DNA of 43,190 nucleotides, from positions 1 through 43,190 of the forward strand of contig JAVKSL010000015.1 in NCBI GenBank assembly GCA_039583695.1. Direction: 5' to 3'. Source of the stretch: JAVKSL01 sp039583695 (GTDB lineage Bacteria > Actinomycetota > Acidimicrobiia > Acidimicrobiales > JAJPHD01). The position numbers were made by a program, and so were the translations under genes. Shown piece by piece: positions 15,542 to 24,592 of the stretch. Below the pieces are notes generated by a model that worked only from the letters and a program-made list of their open reading frames with translations, did no database searches and was not told the DNA's origin. Position 1 is the stretch's first letter. Every line of letters begins with the position of its first letter.

Positions 15542-16206
15542 GACTGAACCCGGGCCATCGATGCCCGCACCGCGTCGAGGGCGCCAGCGGGGAAGTCAAC
15601 CGCCCCACCGATCGCCTCGGCCGCCAGCTCGGCTTCGGCGGTCTCCTCGATGGCGACGACCAAGCGGGCAGCGGCGAGGGGGTCCGCTGCGAACGCCAAC
15701 AGCCCGTGGTTGGCGAGCAGCACTGCCGACGTTGTCGGGTGCGCTGCGAGCGCCTCGGCGATGCCTCGGACCGACACGTCCGAGCCCCGAGGTCCCCACG
15801 CCACAACGGGTACAGGCTCGGCCTGGCCGAAGCGCAACAGGGGCTCGGCGCGGCACGGCAACGGCCGGTTGGCCAGGGCGAAGGCTGTCGCAGACGGCGA
15901 GTGGGTGTGGATGATCCCGCCCACGTCAACTCGGGCCTTGTAGATCACGGCGTGCATGGCTACGATCTCAGCGTTCTCGGGACCGAGCACACCCTCTAGC
16001 ACCTCGCCTTCGAGGTTCACCATCGCCAGCTGATCGGGGCGTAGCTGGCGGACCATACCGGTGGTGGTGAGTGCGAACCGCTCGGCGTCGAGCCGCGCGC
16101 TCAAGTTGGCATGGCCGGCGTGGGACATGACTCCCGAGTCGAATAGGTGCCGGGTGGCGGCGACCACGCTCTCGCCGGGATCGATCGTTGGGGACTGAGT
16201 CGTCAT
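15538..16206 (-). CDS. Class II aldolase/adducin-family protein
   Basis: A 222-residue protein related to L-fuculose-1-phosphate and L-ribulose-5-phosphate aldolases/epimerases. It has the N-terminal VMSHAGHANLSARLDAERFA, the acidic catalytic region GPENAEIVAMHAVIYKARVD, the metal-binding pair IIHTHSPSATAFALA (His-x-His), and the third zinc ligand in AVLLANHGLLAFAADPLAAA. The start ATG 16206 has GGAGG seven bases upstream. It leads the overlapping unit that continues with a CMD protein, a methyltransferase and MarR; the substrate is not visible. Confidence 0.9.
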   Translation of the reverse strand: MTTQSPTIDPGESVVAATRHLFDSGVMSHAGHANLSARLDAERFALTTTGMVRQLRPDQLAMVNLEGEVLEGVLGPENAEIVAMHAVIYKARVDVGGIIHTHSPSATAFALANRPLPCRAEPLLRFGQAEPVPVVAWGPRGSDVSVRGIAEALAAHPTTSAVLLANHGLLAFAADPLAAARLVVAIEETAEAELAAEAIGGAVDFPAGALDAVRASMARVQS

Positions 16207-16332
16207 GGAGAACCTCCAAATGTAGGTATCGTTGCCACCTCGAACGTAGATACAGCTACGAGTATTCCCCTGTGGTAGCACCCCGGTGGTGCTCTTCAAC
16301 CAGGCGAGCCGAGGCGAGACGAGGCCTCCGCC

Positions 16333-17076
16333 CTACCAAGCCATGAGACTGATCCACTGGTCGAGCAGCGCTCTGGTGCCGGTCACCATCGCCGGCGCCA
16401 GCGCCCGGCGCCCCCAGCAGGCCAGGAACAGGTCCGCGGCCGGCGCCTCAACTCGTGACCAGCGGAGCTCGGACCTCCCCGCCTCCGGTGGCCGGCGACG
16501 CACGTCGACGCGGTCCGCGCGCGGCTCGACCCACCACTGGCCTGGGCCGTCGGCTCGTACAAGCCATAACGCACCCTCTGGAGGCCAGCGGGCCTGGTGG
16601 GTAGCGAACGGCAGGAACAAGCCCAGGACCTCGTCGAGCCCGTCGGCAGCGAGATCGCCATCGAGGGTCGTGGGCCAGCCGAACGCCTCTTCGGTGTCGA
16701 CGCGGTGGACGACCGTTTCGTGCGCCATCCGTCGCCGCCAGAAGCCAGCGGTGACCGGCGTCTGACGCCAGCTGCCGGCGGGAGCGTCCTCATCGGTCAC
16801 ATCGAAGGCGCCCAGAAGCCTCCCCGACGCATCGCGGAGCCATCCCACCCTGGCAGGACCATTGGGTGGAGCCGGCACGCGAACCGGCTCGGGTGATCGG
16901 CGCCGGACCTGCTCGCCAACGCGCGCATGCAACAGGCCCACGTGCTTGGCCAGCTGGTCGACGTCCCAGCCAGGGCAAGCCGGAACCTCGCGGTCAGGGT
17001 CGGCCTCCAGCGCTTGCGCGATCGTCTCGGACCCGACGGCGATCGCTTGGAGATAATCAGCGGCAGTCGTCGGCAT
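16333..17076 (-). CDS. Maleylpyruvate-isomerase-family, mycothiol-dependent protein
   Basis: A 247-residue protein with the DinB-like four-helix N-terminal domain of mycothiol-dependent maleylpyruvate isomerases: DYLQAIAVGSETIAQALEAD, VPACPGWDVDQLAKHVGLLH (the CPGWxVxxLxxHxG signature, about residues 32-51), AHETVVHRVDTEEAFGWPTT with the second and third His ligand positions, then a C-terminal domain of the MDMPI_C/SCP2 kind. The family uses mycothiol, which points to an actinobacterial host. The actual reaction is unknown; many such proteins are general thiol transferases. I placed the start at ATG 17076, where homology begins. Confidence 0.88.
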   Translation of the reverse strand: MPTTAADYLQAIAVGSETIAQALEADPDREVPACPGWDVDQLAKHVGLLHARVGEQVRRRSPEPVRVPAPPNGPARVGWLRDASGRLLGAFDVTDEDAPAGSWRQTPVTAGFWRRRMAHETVVHRVDTEEAFGWPTTLDGDLAADGLDEVLGLFLPFATHQARWPPEGALWLVRADGPGQWWVEPRADRVDVRRRPPEAGRSELRWSRVEAPAADLFLACWGRRALAPAMVTGTRALLDQWISLMAW

Positions 17077-17134
17077 GCTGACGAACAGCTTCTCACGCTT
17101 GCCCACCAACCCAACCGCGGGCGGTCCCCTCCAG

Positions 17135-18034
17135 TCAGCCCTCGTCGGGCACGAACCGGTGCAGGGCCGGCAGCGACGGAGCCACGTAGTAGGCACCGGT
17201 GAGCGGCCTGGTGTGTCGGGTGAGGGCATCGCGGATGCCGTCGCCCACCCCAGCCATGCGCTGGAGCATCAGCTCGAATGTCCGTTGCGTGGCGCAGAAG
17301 CCGACAAAGAGCGTCCCGTGCTCGCTCGGTCCGCCATAGGCGGTGTTTCGCCGCTAGATTGCCAGCTCCTCACCGTCTTGTTCGATGACGGTACGCGAGA
17401 CGTGGGAGTCCGCCGGCATGACGCGGTCGTCGAGCTCGACGCTATCCGCCCTCGTCCGTCCGATGACCCGCTCCTGCTCGTCCAAGCTGAGGTCGCGGAA
17501 GCTCGGGTGGTGGGCCCATTGCCGGATGAGCACAACGCTCGAGCCGGCACCGGGCCCATCTGCGACCACGGCCACGTCGGGTGCCTCGAGGATCGAGCGA
17601 TTCTCGGTACCGTCGATGAACCCGGTCAGGTCCCGATCGGTTTGGTAGGCCCAACCGGTGATCTCGCTGGCCACCGTGGCCAAGCCCCGGAGCTGGCCGA
17701 GCACCGAAAGGGTGCTGTCGAACACGGCGCTTCGGGCGCCGCCGGCGATCCACATCCAGGTGTCGTGCTGGGTGGCGGGCATCACGAGCTCGGGGCCGCT
17801 GATCTCATCGAACGACCGGGTGCCCGGCAGGGCGTTCTCCGGCGCCACCGATCGCCAAAGCTCAGGGCGGAAGGCGACGACCACCCCCACTCCGGCTACC
17901 GGGGCCCCAGGACCGGCCAGGCCGGCGAGGGCAGTCACCAGGTCGGAGCGAGACCGGCCCTCGTCCAGGTCCAACTCGACATAGCAGTGCTCGACAGTGC
18001 CGAGCGCGAAGATCCCAGGCTGGTGCGCAGACAT
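17135..18034 (-). pseudogene. Dyp-type peroxidase interrupted by an in-frame TAG
   Basis: Heme dye-decolorising-type peroxidase of about 299 codons. The N-terminal domain starts QPGIFALGTVEHCYVELDLD; the heme pocket motif GFIDGTENRS (GxxDG) and the region MPADSHVSRT with the proximal His are present. At 17354-17356 a TAG interrupts EELAI-stop-RRNTAYGGPSEHGTLF; the same frame then runs on through VGFCATQRTFELMLQRMAGV and TRPLTGAYYVAPSLPAL to TGA at 17135. The lost codon is usually an aromatic residue (F/Y before RRN). Everything else is intact, so the break is recent or a sequencing error; the 226-residue product would lack the last heme-domain helices. Confidence 0.82.
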
Positions 18035-18153
18035 ACTCGATATTCTGCCCCAACGCTCCGCCGCCGCCGGCCATCCTTGCGAGCGTTGGGTGAGCTGGTG
18101 GATCCCACTGCGTCCTGATCGACGGCGCGCTATGGCGCGCTACGGTGCCAGAC

Positions 18154-19179
18154 ATGGGTTATCAGGCTCCAATCACGCGTTACGACTCCATGACCTACCG
18201 ACGCTGCGGCCACAGCGGCCTCCTGCTCCCCGCCGTGTCGCTGGGCCTATGGCACAACTTCGGCGACGACCGGCCGATCGAGACCCAGCGGGAGCTCCTG
18301 AGGGGCGCTTTCGACATGGGGATCACCCACTTTGACCTGGCCAACAACTACGGGCCTCCGCCCGGCTCCGCCGAGACCAACTTCGGGCGCATCCTCAGGG
18401 AGGACTTCCGTCCCTACCGAGACGAGCTTGTCATCTCGACCAAGGCCGGCTACGAGATGTGGCCGGGTCCCTACGGAGATCGGGGATCGCGCAAGTACCT
18501 GCTGGCCAGCCTGGACCAGAGCCTGGCTCGGATGGGCCTCGACTACGTGGACATCTTCTACTCACACCGCGTCGATCCCGAGACACCCCTCGAAGAGACC
18601 ATGGGGGCGCTGGACAGCGCGGTCCGCCAGGGCAAGGCTCTCTACGCGGGGATCTCCTCCTACTCTGCCCAACGGACAGCCGATGCCGTGGCCATCATGC
18701 GCAAGTTGGGCACGGCGGTTCTCATCCACCAGGCTTCGTACTCGATGCTCAACCGCTGGATCGAAGGCGGGCTGCTCGATGTGCTGGCCCAGGAGGCAAT
18801 CGGCTGCATTGCCTTCTCGCCCCTCGGTCAGGGGATGCTGACAGACCGGTACCTCGACGGCATCCCAGCCGGCTCCCGGGCTGACCAACACGACTCCTTG
18901 TCACAGGACCTGCTCAGCGAGAAGAATCTGAGCCTTGTCCGGCACCTCGACGAGATAGCTCGCTGGCGCGGGCAGTCACTGGCCCAGATGGCGCTGGCCT
19001 GGGTGCTGCGCTTCGACCAGATCACCTCGGTCCTTGTCGGGGCGAGCAGCCTGGCCCAGCTCGAGCAGAACCTAGCCGCGCTCGGCCACAGCCGGTTCAC
19101 CCAGGAGGAGCTGGCCGAGATCGACCGCTACGCGGTCGAGGGGGGGATCAACATCTGGGCTCAGTCCTCCAACTCCTGA
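18154..19179 (+). CDS. Aldo/keto reductase (YghZ-like)
   Basis: A 341-residue NADPH-dependent aldo/keto reductase, cytoplasmic TIM barrel. The start RYDSMTYRRCGHSGLLLPAV and LGLWHNFGDDRPIETQRELL are those of the YghZ/L-glyceraldehyde-3-phosphate reductase and Kv-beta-like subgroup. The catalytic tetrad is visible: Asp in THFDLANNYGPPPGSAE (with Tyr), Lys in VISTKAGYEMWPGPYGD and His in YVDIFYSHRVDPETPLE. Near the end TSVLVGASSLAQLEQNLAAL and NADP-binding residues follow. E. coli YghZ reduces L-glyceraldehyde 3-phosphate and methylglyoxal. ATG 18154 chosen; GTG 18145 is possible. It is transcribed away from the Dyp peroxidase. Confidence 0.9.
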   Translation: MGYQAPITRYDSMTYRRCGHSGLLLPAVSLGLWHNFGDDRPIETQRELLRGAFDMGITHFDLANNYGPPPGSAETNFGRILREDFRPYRDELVISTKAGYEMWPGPYGDRGSRKYLLASLDQSLARMGLDYVDIFYSHRVDPETPLEETMGALDSAVRQGKALYAGISSYSAQRTADAVAIMRKLGTAVLIHQASYSMLNRWIEGGLLDVLAQEAIGCIAFSPLGQGMLTDRYLDGIPAGSRADQHDSLSQDLLSEKNLSLVRHLDEIARWRGQSLAQMALAWVLRFDQITSVLVGASSLAQLEQNLAALGHSRFTQEELAEIDRYAVEGGINIWAQSSNS

Positions 19180-19206
19180 ATCCGTTCGCCTGGCTCCCAG
19201 GCTCGC

Positions 19207-20007
19207 TCACGCCAGCTCGGCGGCTCCCTCCTCCAGCTGGTGACGGTAGGCCTGCACCATGAACTCGGTCAGCTCGGCGACCGATGTGTTCGCGATGGGC
19301 CGGTCGAAGGTCACCCGCCCCTTCTGGATGACGTTGATCCGGTCGCACAGCTCGAAGACGTGGGTGTAGTTGTGGTCGATGATGATCATCGACACCCCTT
19401 GCTGGGCTGACCGCTCGCGGATGAGCTCGATGATGAGGTACGACTCCTTGGCGCCCATGGCCGACAGCGGCTCGTCGAGCAGGAGGATCTTGATGTCGGC
19501 CTGGCGGGTGGCGCGGGCGACGGCGATCGCCTGGCGCTGGCCCCCCGAGAGCTTCTCGACCGGGACGTCGATCGAAGGCACGTTGACGTTGATCTCGTCG
19601 AGGTACCTGCGGGCGTCTTCCCTCATCTTCTTGTTGGAGAGCACCCTCAGGCGTCCACCCGTGGTCGCTTCGCGGTTGAGGAACAAGTTGTGGTAGACGC
19701 TGAGCTCGTTGACCAGGGCCAGGTCCTGGAAGATCGTCTCGATCCCGTGGCTGCGGGCGTCGCGCACCGACTTGAACCGGATCGGGGCCCCCTCGATGTA
19801 GAGCTGCCCGCCGTCGGGGGACTGGTAGCCAGTGAGGATCTTGACCAGCGTGGTCTTGCCGGCGCCGTTGTCGCCGACCAGTCCGAGCACCTCGCCCCGG
19901 CGCAGGTGGAGATCGATTCCGTGCAGCACGCTCACAGCCCCGAAGCGCTTGGTGATCCCCTCCGCCCGCAGCACCTCGGTGCCGTCGTTGCTGGTGGTCT
20001 GGGTCAC
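19207..20007 (-). CDS. Sugar ABC importer, ATPase subunit
   Basis: A 266-residue single-domain ATPase of the carbohydrate (CUT2) importer class. Walker A GLVGDNGAGKTTLVK (about residues 42-56), Q-loop TIFQDLALVNELSVYHNLFL, signature KLSGGQRQAIAVARA (about 154-168), Walker B IKILLLDEPLSAMG and switch His in IIIDHNYTHVFELCD are all present. CUT2 systems often use a double-length RbsA protein; this short form resembles FrcA-type subunits and would dimerise. Its start overlaps the end of the permease gene by four bases. It belongs with the permease and binding protein upstream. Confidence 0.93.
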   Translation of the reverse strand: MTQTTSNDGTEVLRAEGITKRFGAVSVLHGIDLHLRRGEVLGLVGDNGAGKTTLVKILTGYQSPDGGQLYIEGAPIRFKSVRDARSHGIETIFQDLALVNELSVYHNLFLNREATTGGRLRVLSNKKMREDARRYLDEINVNVPSIDVPVEKLSGGQRQAIAVARATRQADIKILLLDEPLSAMGAKESYLIIELIRERSAQQGVSMIIIDHNYTHVFELCDRINVIQKGRVTFDRPIANTSVAELTEFMVQAYRHQLEEGAAELA

Positions 20008-21047
20008 GTGGTCGCCTCCTTGGGCGGGCCGGGTACGCCGGCCGGGGTCACGGGTGGTCCAGCCGGCGCCGCCCGGGCAGCCGGTCCTCGATGGGCCGCC
20101 CCGGCAACCCGTAGCCTCTCCAGCTGCACGTTCAGGACCATCGCGGCCAGGATGGCCAGGCCGAGGATCAGGTCGTAGGTGAACGCGCTGATCCCGAGGA
20201 TGTTGAAGCCGTCCTCCAAGATGCCCAGGACTATCGACCCGATGGCGGCCCCGATCATCGTGCCACGCCCCCCGGTGAGAGCGGTACCCCCGATGACCGC
20301 CGCGGCCACCCCGTAGAACATCAAGGTGAGCCCGTCCGTGGAGGGATCGAGGCTGCCGATGTGGTAGCTGTCGAGCAGGCCCATGAGCCCGCCTATGAAT
20401 GAGCAGGTCACGAAGGCCCAGACCTTGACGCTGGTGACCTTGATGCCCGCCTCGCTGGCTGCCAGCTCGTTGCCCCCGGTCGCCACCGTGTGCAGCCCGA
20501 AGGTGGTATGGCGCAGCACGAAGTGCAGCACCGCGAGCGCGCCGAGCGCCCAGAGGATCTCAGAGTAGGTGAACCCGCCCAGGATCGACGCGGTCGTGCC
20601 GATCCCGGCAGTGCTTTTCTGCGCCCCGTGCGAGGTGATCAACACGATGCCCTCGATCGCGAAGGCCGTGCCGAGGGTGGTGATGAACGAGGGGACCCGC
20701 AGCTTTACGGTGATCAGGCCGTTGATCACCCCGATGAGGCAGGAGACGATGAGGGCCACGAAGATCCCTGCCACCACCCCGATGCCCGCGTTGGACATGT
20801 AGACCACGATGAACGGGGCCAGAACGTAAACCTCGCCCACCGACAGGTCGATCTCGCCGAGGATGAGGACCAGCACCTCGGCCAGCGCCAGCAAGGCGAT
20901 AGGCGCTATGTACTGCGAGAGGGTGGCGCCGTTTGCCTGCGTGGCGAAGTACGGCGACGCCACCGAGAAGTACACCGCCAGGGCCACGCCGATGACTGCG
21001 ATCACCAGCTCCTGGCTCTGGATCAGGCGCCGCAAGAACGCGCTCAC
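20004..21047 (-). CDS. Sugar ABC importer, permease subunit
   Basis: A 347-residue inner-membrane permease of the RbsC/BPD_transp_2 type with about nine or ten hydrophobic segments. The signature LVLILGEIDLSVGEVYVLAP (about residues 58-77, family GGIDLSVGS) and VPSFITTLGTAFAIEGIVLI are typical, as are TGGNELAASEAGIKVTSVKV (the cytoplasmic coupling loop) and IGGTALTGGRGTMIGAAIGS. The C-terminus carries an unusual 35-residue Pro/Ala/Gly tail. The gene starts four bases after the binding-protein stop and overlaps the ATPase start. Confidence 0.93.
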   Translation of the reverse strand: MSAFLRRLIQSQELVIAVIGVALAVYFSVASPYFATQANGATLSQYIAPIALLALAEVLVLILGEIDLSVGEVYVLAPFIVVYMSNAGIGVVAGIFVALIVSCLIGVINGLITVKLRVPSFITTLGTAFAIEGIVLITSHGAQKSTAGIGTTASILGGFTYSEILWALGALAVLHFVLRHTTFGLHTVATGGNELAASEAGIKVTSVKVWAFVTCSFIGGLMGLLDSYHIGSLDPSTDGLTLMFYGVAAAVIGGTALTGGRGTMIGAAIGSIVLGILEDGFNILGISAFTYDLILGLAILAAMVLNVQLERLRVAGAAHRGPAARAAPAGPPVTPAGVPGPPKEATT

Positions 21048-21051
21048 CGCG

Positions 21052-22167
21052 TCACACCGTGATCGACGAGGGCGCCGGGAGCACCTTGATGGCCGAGCTC
21101 GATCCTTCGTAGCGGTCCTTGGCGGACAGGTAGGGTGACACGTTGGCGCTGGTCACGAACGTCAGGCCGGTGTCGGTGGGAACCGGCCTCATCAGGCCTC
21201 CGGACACCTGGTACATGAACAGCTGCATGATCGGGATGAAGCCCTGCAGGTACGCCTGCTGGTCGATGGTGAAGGACAGGTTGCCAGCCTGCACCTGCTG
21301 CAGCGTGGGCACGCCCACGTCCCAGCCGGAGCTGCCGATGCCCTTGGACTTGAGGCCGTACTTCTTGACCGCGGTCGCCACGGCGATGCCCGTGCCGCCG
21401 TCCACGGCGTAGAGGAACTTGACGGTCGGGTGGCCCTGGTACCAGGCCGCGACCGCGTTGATCTCGCCGCCCTCGGCTGCTCCGGTCGACACCTCGACGA
21501 CGTTGACCCCTGCAGGACCGAGGATGCTCTTGGCGCCGTCGATGCGGGGTTGGAGGTTGAGCGAGCCCGGTGTGGCGATCATGGCCGCCACCAGCTCACC
21601 ACTCTTGACCGTGGTCAGGATCCTCTTGGCCGCCTCGACACCGGCCTGGAAGTTGTCCTGGCCGATGTAGGCCATCTGCTTGTTCCCGGTGCCGCTGGAC
21701 GCCTCGGCATTGTAGGCCACGACCGGGATGCCGGCCGCCAGCGCCCGGTTGATAGGGCCCACGAAGGCCTTGTTGTCGATGATGGGAATGCCGATCCCGT
21801 CGACCTTGCTGTCGATGGCCGCGTTCATAGCGTTGACCATCTCGCTCACATTGCTCGTCTGCGACCCGGTCCACTGGTAGGAGCACCCGGTGAGGGCACA
21901 GGCATCCGCGGCGCCGTACTGGGTCGGCACGAAGAAGAAGTTGGTGGTGACGTGGTTCACCAGTGTGAAGGTGTACTTAGGGTTGGGCCACGGGTCGTGG
22001 CCCGGACCGCCCGAAGCACTGGCAGTCCCGGGTCCCCCGCCGCAGGCCTCTAGGGCCAGGCTTACTGCAGGTACGCCGATCCCGAAGATGGCGGCATTGC
22101 GCAGGAACCTCCGACGGGAGATCTCGCCTTCTACTGGATCTGTATCGATGCTTTCCGAGTCCGACAT
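21052..22167 (-). CDS. Sugar ABC importer, Tat-exported binding lipoprotein-like protein
   Basis: A 371-residue periplasmic-binding-protein-like (Peripla_BP_4) solute receptor. The N-terminus has a twin-arginine motif (SRRRFLRNAA, residues 18-27), a hydrophobic stretch and a cysteine in LALEACGGG that could be lipidated. The mature part contains NVSEMVNAMNAAIDSKVDGI, DGIGIPIIDNKAFVGPINRA, AGIPVVAYNAEASSGTGNKQ and VKFLYAVDGGTGIAVATAVK, the pattern of ribose/galactose-type receptors. ATG 22167 has GGGGGA upstream. A promoter with a palindromic operator lies near 22350-22378. Proximity to galT, galE and galK suggests galactose or a galactoside as substrate, by inference. Confidence 0.9.
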   Translation of the reverse strand: MSDSESIDTDPVEGEISRRRFLRNAAIFGIGVPAVSLALEACGGGPGTASASGGPGHDPWPNPKYTFTLVNHVTTNFFFVPTQYGAADACALTGCSYQWTGSQTSNVSEMVNAMNAAIDSKVDGIGIPIIDNKAFVGPINRALAAGIPVVAYNAEASSGTGNKQMAYIGQDNFQAGVEAAKRILTTVKSGELVAAMIATPGSLNLQPRIDGAKSILGPAGVNVVEVSTGAAEGGEINAVAAWYQGHPTVKFLYAVDGGTGIAVATAVKKYGLKSKGIGSSGWDVGVPTLQQVQAGNLSFTIDQQAYLQGFIPIMQLFMYQVSGGLMRPVPTDTGLTFVTSANVSPYLSAKDRYEGSSSAIKVLPAPSSITV

Positions 22168-22349
22168 GTCGCTTCCCCCTATTGGTGTTAGTGACTCATG
22201 TGCTCTTGTTCCGAAGAGTCCGCCGACCTGGGTCTCCGGTTGAGCGCTCGCGCGGCGGCTTGGATCCTGGTGGGTCCTCCCCGGCCTCACCGCAAGCGAC
22301 CGGGGGTCGCACGAAGCCGTCGAACGGCTGCGGACGCTTCATTGACGAA

Positions 22350-22378
22350 GCATTACCGACTGGTAAACGCTTGTCAAT
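22350..22378 (-). promoter_or_regulatory. Promoter with palindrome upstream of ABC operon
   Basis: Minus strand TTGACA (22377-22372), 16 bases, TAATGC (22355-22350). A perfect inverted repeat TTACC-GACT-GGTAA (22353-22366) occupies the spacer, and a larger imperfect repeat (ATTGACGAAGC at 22341-22351, GCTTGTCAAT at 22369-22378) encloses it. This fits an operator for a LacI- or GntR-type repressor that is not encoded in the window. It could also act on galT, whose ATG is at 22488 on the other strand. Confidence 0.5.
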
Positions 22379-22487
22379 AGCGCCCCGGCGCGCCAAGCCC
22401 TCGGTAGCGGGCCGAGACCAGACCAGCCGACCTCGAGGCCAGGCCCTAACATCGCATCTGCCAGCACGAGGCGACTTAGGGGGTGTC

Positions 22488-23624
22488 ATGAGCACAGGGA
22501 GGCCCAGGGTCCACACGACCAGCATCCGGCTGTCCGATGGCCGCGAGCTGACGTATTTCGATCGGGCCCCCGGCACCGACCGGTCCCGGGAGGATCCCCG
22601 CCAGTTGGACCCCACCCACACCATGTCGGAGCTCCGCCGGGATCCGCTCACCGACGAATGGGTCACCATCGCTTCGCATCGCCAGAGCCGCACCTACCTT
22701 CCCTCCCACGACGAGTGCCCGTTGTGCCCGTCGACCCCCACCCGAGCCACCGAGATCCCCGCCTTCGATTACGAGGTCGTGGTGTTCGAGAACCGGTTCC
22801 CGTCCTTCGCCCGTGATGCCACCGCCCTCGGGGAAGTCGCCTCCGGTGACCCTGATCTACCGGCCGCATTCGTAGCCCGCCCGGGCCTGGGACGCTGCGA
22901 GGTGGTGTGCTTCACCTCCGAGCACGACTCCTCCTTCGCCCAGCTGGCGCCGGCGCAGGTCGTGACCGTCCTGGAGGCGTGGACGCAGCGCACCGAGGCG
23001 CTGGCGGCCCTCCCCGGTGTCGCCTACGTCTTCGTCTTCGAGAACCGGGGAATCGAGATCGGGGTGACCCTCGCTCATCCTCACGGACAGATCTACGCTT
23101 ATTCCTTCGTCCCTCCTCGCGCCGGGCGGATGCTCGAGGTTGCCAAGCGCCACCGTCGGGCCACCGGCAGCTGCCTGGGTTGCGACGTGGTCGCCGATGA
23201 GGCGGCTGATGGTCACCGGCTCGTGGGGCGCACGGCTCACTGGGTGGCTTACGTTCCCTTCGCCGCGCGGTGGCCGTTCGAGGTCCATCTCTCGCCGACC
23301 CGCCATACAAGCACCCTCGTTGATCTCGACGGGGAGGAGCGGGAGGAGCTCTGCGGGCTGTATCTCGATGTGCTGCGCCGCCTCGACGCCTTGTTCGGGG
23401 TCCGCATGCCTTACATAGCGGGCTTCCATCAGGCCCCGGTGGGTGCCGCGGCTGAGGACTTCCACCTGGCGATGGAGGTGTTCTCCGTGCGCCGGGCAGC
23501 CGACAAGTTGAAGTTTCTGGCCGGTAGCGAGTCGGGACAGGGGGCGTTCATCAACGACATCGCCCCCGAGCAAGCCGCCGAGATGCTGCGCGCCTCCGCA
23601 CCCGGCCTCTCAACGTTGCTCTGA
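22488..23624 (+). CDS. galT: Galactose-1-phosphate uridylyltransferase
   Basis: A 378-residue Leloir-pathway enzyme that exchanges UMP between UDP-glucose and galactose 1-phosphate. The HIT-type active site is HPHGQIYAYSFVPPRAGRML (catalytic central His of the HPH pattern), preceded by FVFENRGIEIGVTLAHPHGQ. Zinc-site cysteines are visible in DECPLCPST (CxxC), and WVAYVPFAARWPFEVHLSPT and GFHQAPVG are typical of the C-terminal half. A 40-residue N-terminal extension (VHTTSIRLSDGRELTYFDRA) precedes the family start RRDPLTDEWVTIASHR. ATG 22488 has AGGGGG upstream. Its 3' end overlaps galE by 15 bases on the opposite strand. Confidence 0.95.
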   Translation: MSTGRPRVHTTSIRLSDGRELTYFDRAPGTDRSREDPRQLDPTHTMSELRRDPLTDEWVTIASHRQSRTYLPSHDECPLCPSTPTRATEIPAFDYEVVVFENRFPSFARDATALGEVASGDPDLPAAFVARPGLGRCEVVCFTSEHDSSFAQLAPAQVVTVLEAWTQRTEALAALPGVAYVFVFENRGIEIGVTLAHPHGQIYAYSFVPPRAGRMLEVAKRHRRATGSCLGCDVVADEAADGHRLVGRTAHWVAYVPFAARWPFEVHLSPTRHTSTLVDLDGEEREELCGLYLDVLRRLDALFGVRMPYIAGFHQAPVGAAAEDFHLAMEVFSVRRAADKLKFLAGSESGQGAFINDIAPEQAAEMLRASAPGLSTLL

Positions 23625-24581
23625 CGTGAGTCCTTTGGCAAACGTCCAGGCGTCTCCGACCATCTGAGTCAGGTCGAGCTCCGGACCCCAGCCCAGCTCG
23701 GCGCCGATCCGCTGGTTGGAGGCCACCAGGCGGGCCGGGTCCCCCGCCCTACGGTCCGACTCGACAGCCGGGATTGGCTGGCCGGTGACAGCGCGGCAGG
23801 TATCGAGCACCTCGCGGACGCTGAAGCCGTCGCCGCAGCCGAGGTTGTAGATGCGGTGGCGCCCCGGCGTGCAGGCCGGCAGGGACAGGACATGGGCACG
23901 GCTGAGGTCCCTCACGTGGACATAGTCGCGGATCGCCGTACCGTCGGGGGTGGGGTAGTCGGTGCCGAAGACCTCGACCTCGGTGCGCTTCCCCAGGGCG
24001 ACCTCGAGCACGATAGGGATGAGATGGGTCTCGGGAGCGTGCCTCTCGCCGAAGTGACGGTAGGCGCCGGCGACGTTGAAATAGCGCAAGCTGACTGCCC
24101 CCAAGCCATGTGCATTGCAATAGAAGCCGATCATGTTGTCGATCGCGAGCTTGGTGGCACCGTAGGCGTTCGTCGGCCGGGCCGGGGCGTCCTCGGTGAT
24201 CGGCACTCGCTCGGGCTCGCCGTAGGTGGCCGCGCTCGACGAGAACACCAGGGTCGGCACGTCAGCCCTCCGCATCTCCTCCAGGAGACGGAAGGTGCCC
24301 ACCACGTTGTTCTCGTAGTACCGCTCGGGTCTCACGGCTGACTCACCGACCAGGGAGTAGCCGGCAAAATGCATGACGACCTCGATGCCCTCCGCCAACA
24401 GCGGCCCCGTCACCGTGGCGTCGGCAATGTCACTGACCACCAACGTCGCACCTGCTGCCACGGCATCGTGGTGGCCAGTGACCAGGTTGTCCAGCACGAC
24501 GACATGGTGCCCTGCTTCGACCAGGTGGGCGGCGACCACGCTGCCGACGTAGCCCGCCCCCCCCGTGACCAGTATCCGCAT
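23610..24581 (-). CDS. galE: UDP-glucose 4-epimerase
   Basis: A 323-residue extended SDR that interconverts UDP-galactose and UDP-glucose with tightly bound NAD. The nucleotide motif is MRILVTGGAGYVGS at the start; FSSSAATYGEPERVPITEDA and PTNAYGATKLAIDNMIGFYC supply the catalytic Ser, Tyr and Lys; SLRYFNVAGAYRHFGERHAP and GTAIRDYVHVRDLSRAHVLS are sugar-nucleotide binding regions. ATG 24581 starts directly with the Rossmann strand. The gene follows galK by 11 bases on the same strand, giving a galK-galE operon, and its last 15 bases overlap the end of galT. Confidence 0.95.
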   Translation of the reverse strand: MRILVTGGAGYVGSVVAAHLVEAGHHVVVLDNLVTGHHDAVAAGATLVVSDIADATVTGPLLAEGIEVVMHFAGYSLVGESAVRPERYYENNVVGTFRLLEEMRRADVPTLVFSSSAATYGEPERVPITEDAPARPTNAYGATKLAIDNMIGFYCNAHGLGAVSLRYFNVAGAYRHFGERHAPETHLIPIVLEVALGKRTEVEVFGTDYPTPDGTAIRDYVHVRDLSRAHVLSLPACTPGRHRIYNLGCGDGFSVREVLDTCRAVTGQPIPAVESDRRAGDPARLVASNQRIGAELGWGPELDLTQMVGDAWTFAKGLTSEQR

Positions 24582-24592
24582 CCTCGGCAACC

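Noticed and set aside
16277..16293. Hairpin AGCACC-N5-GGTGCT as a terminator
   Set aside because: Only six paired bases and no T-run; it lies between two same-strand genes and could be chance.
15344..17356. TAG read as an amino acid (recoding)
   Set aside because: trpD ends in TAG at 42548-42550, and only two genes carry internal TAG; simple nonsense mutation or sequence error is more likely.
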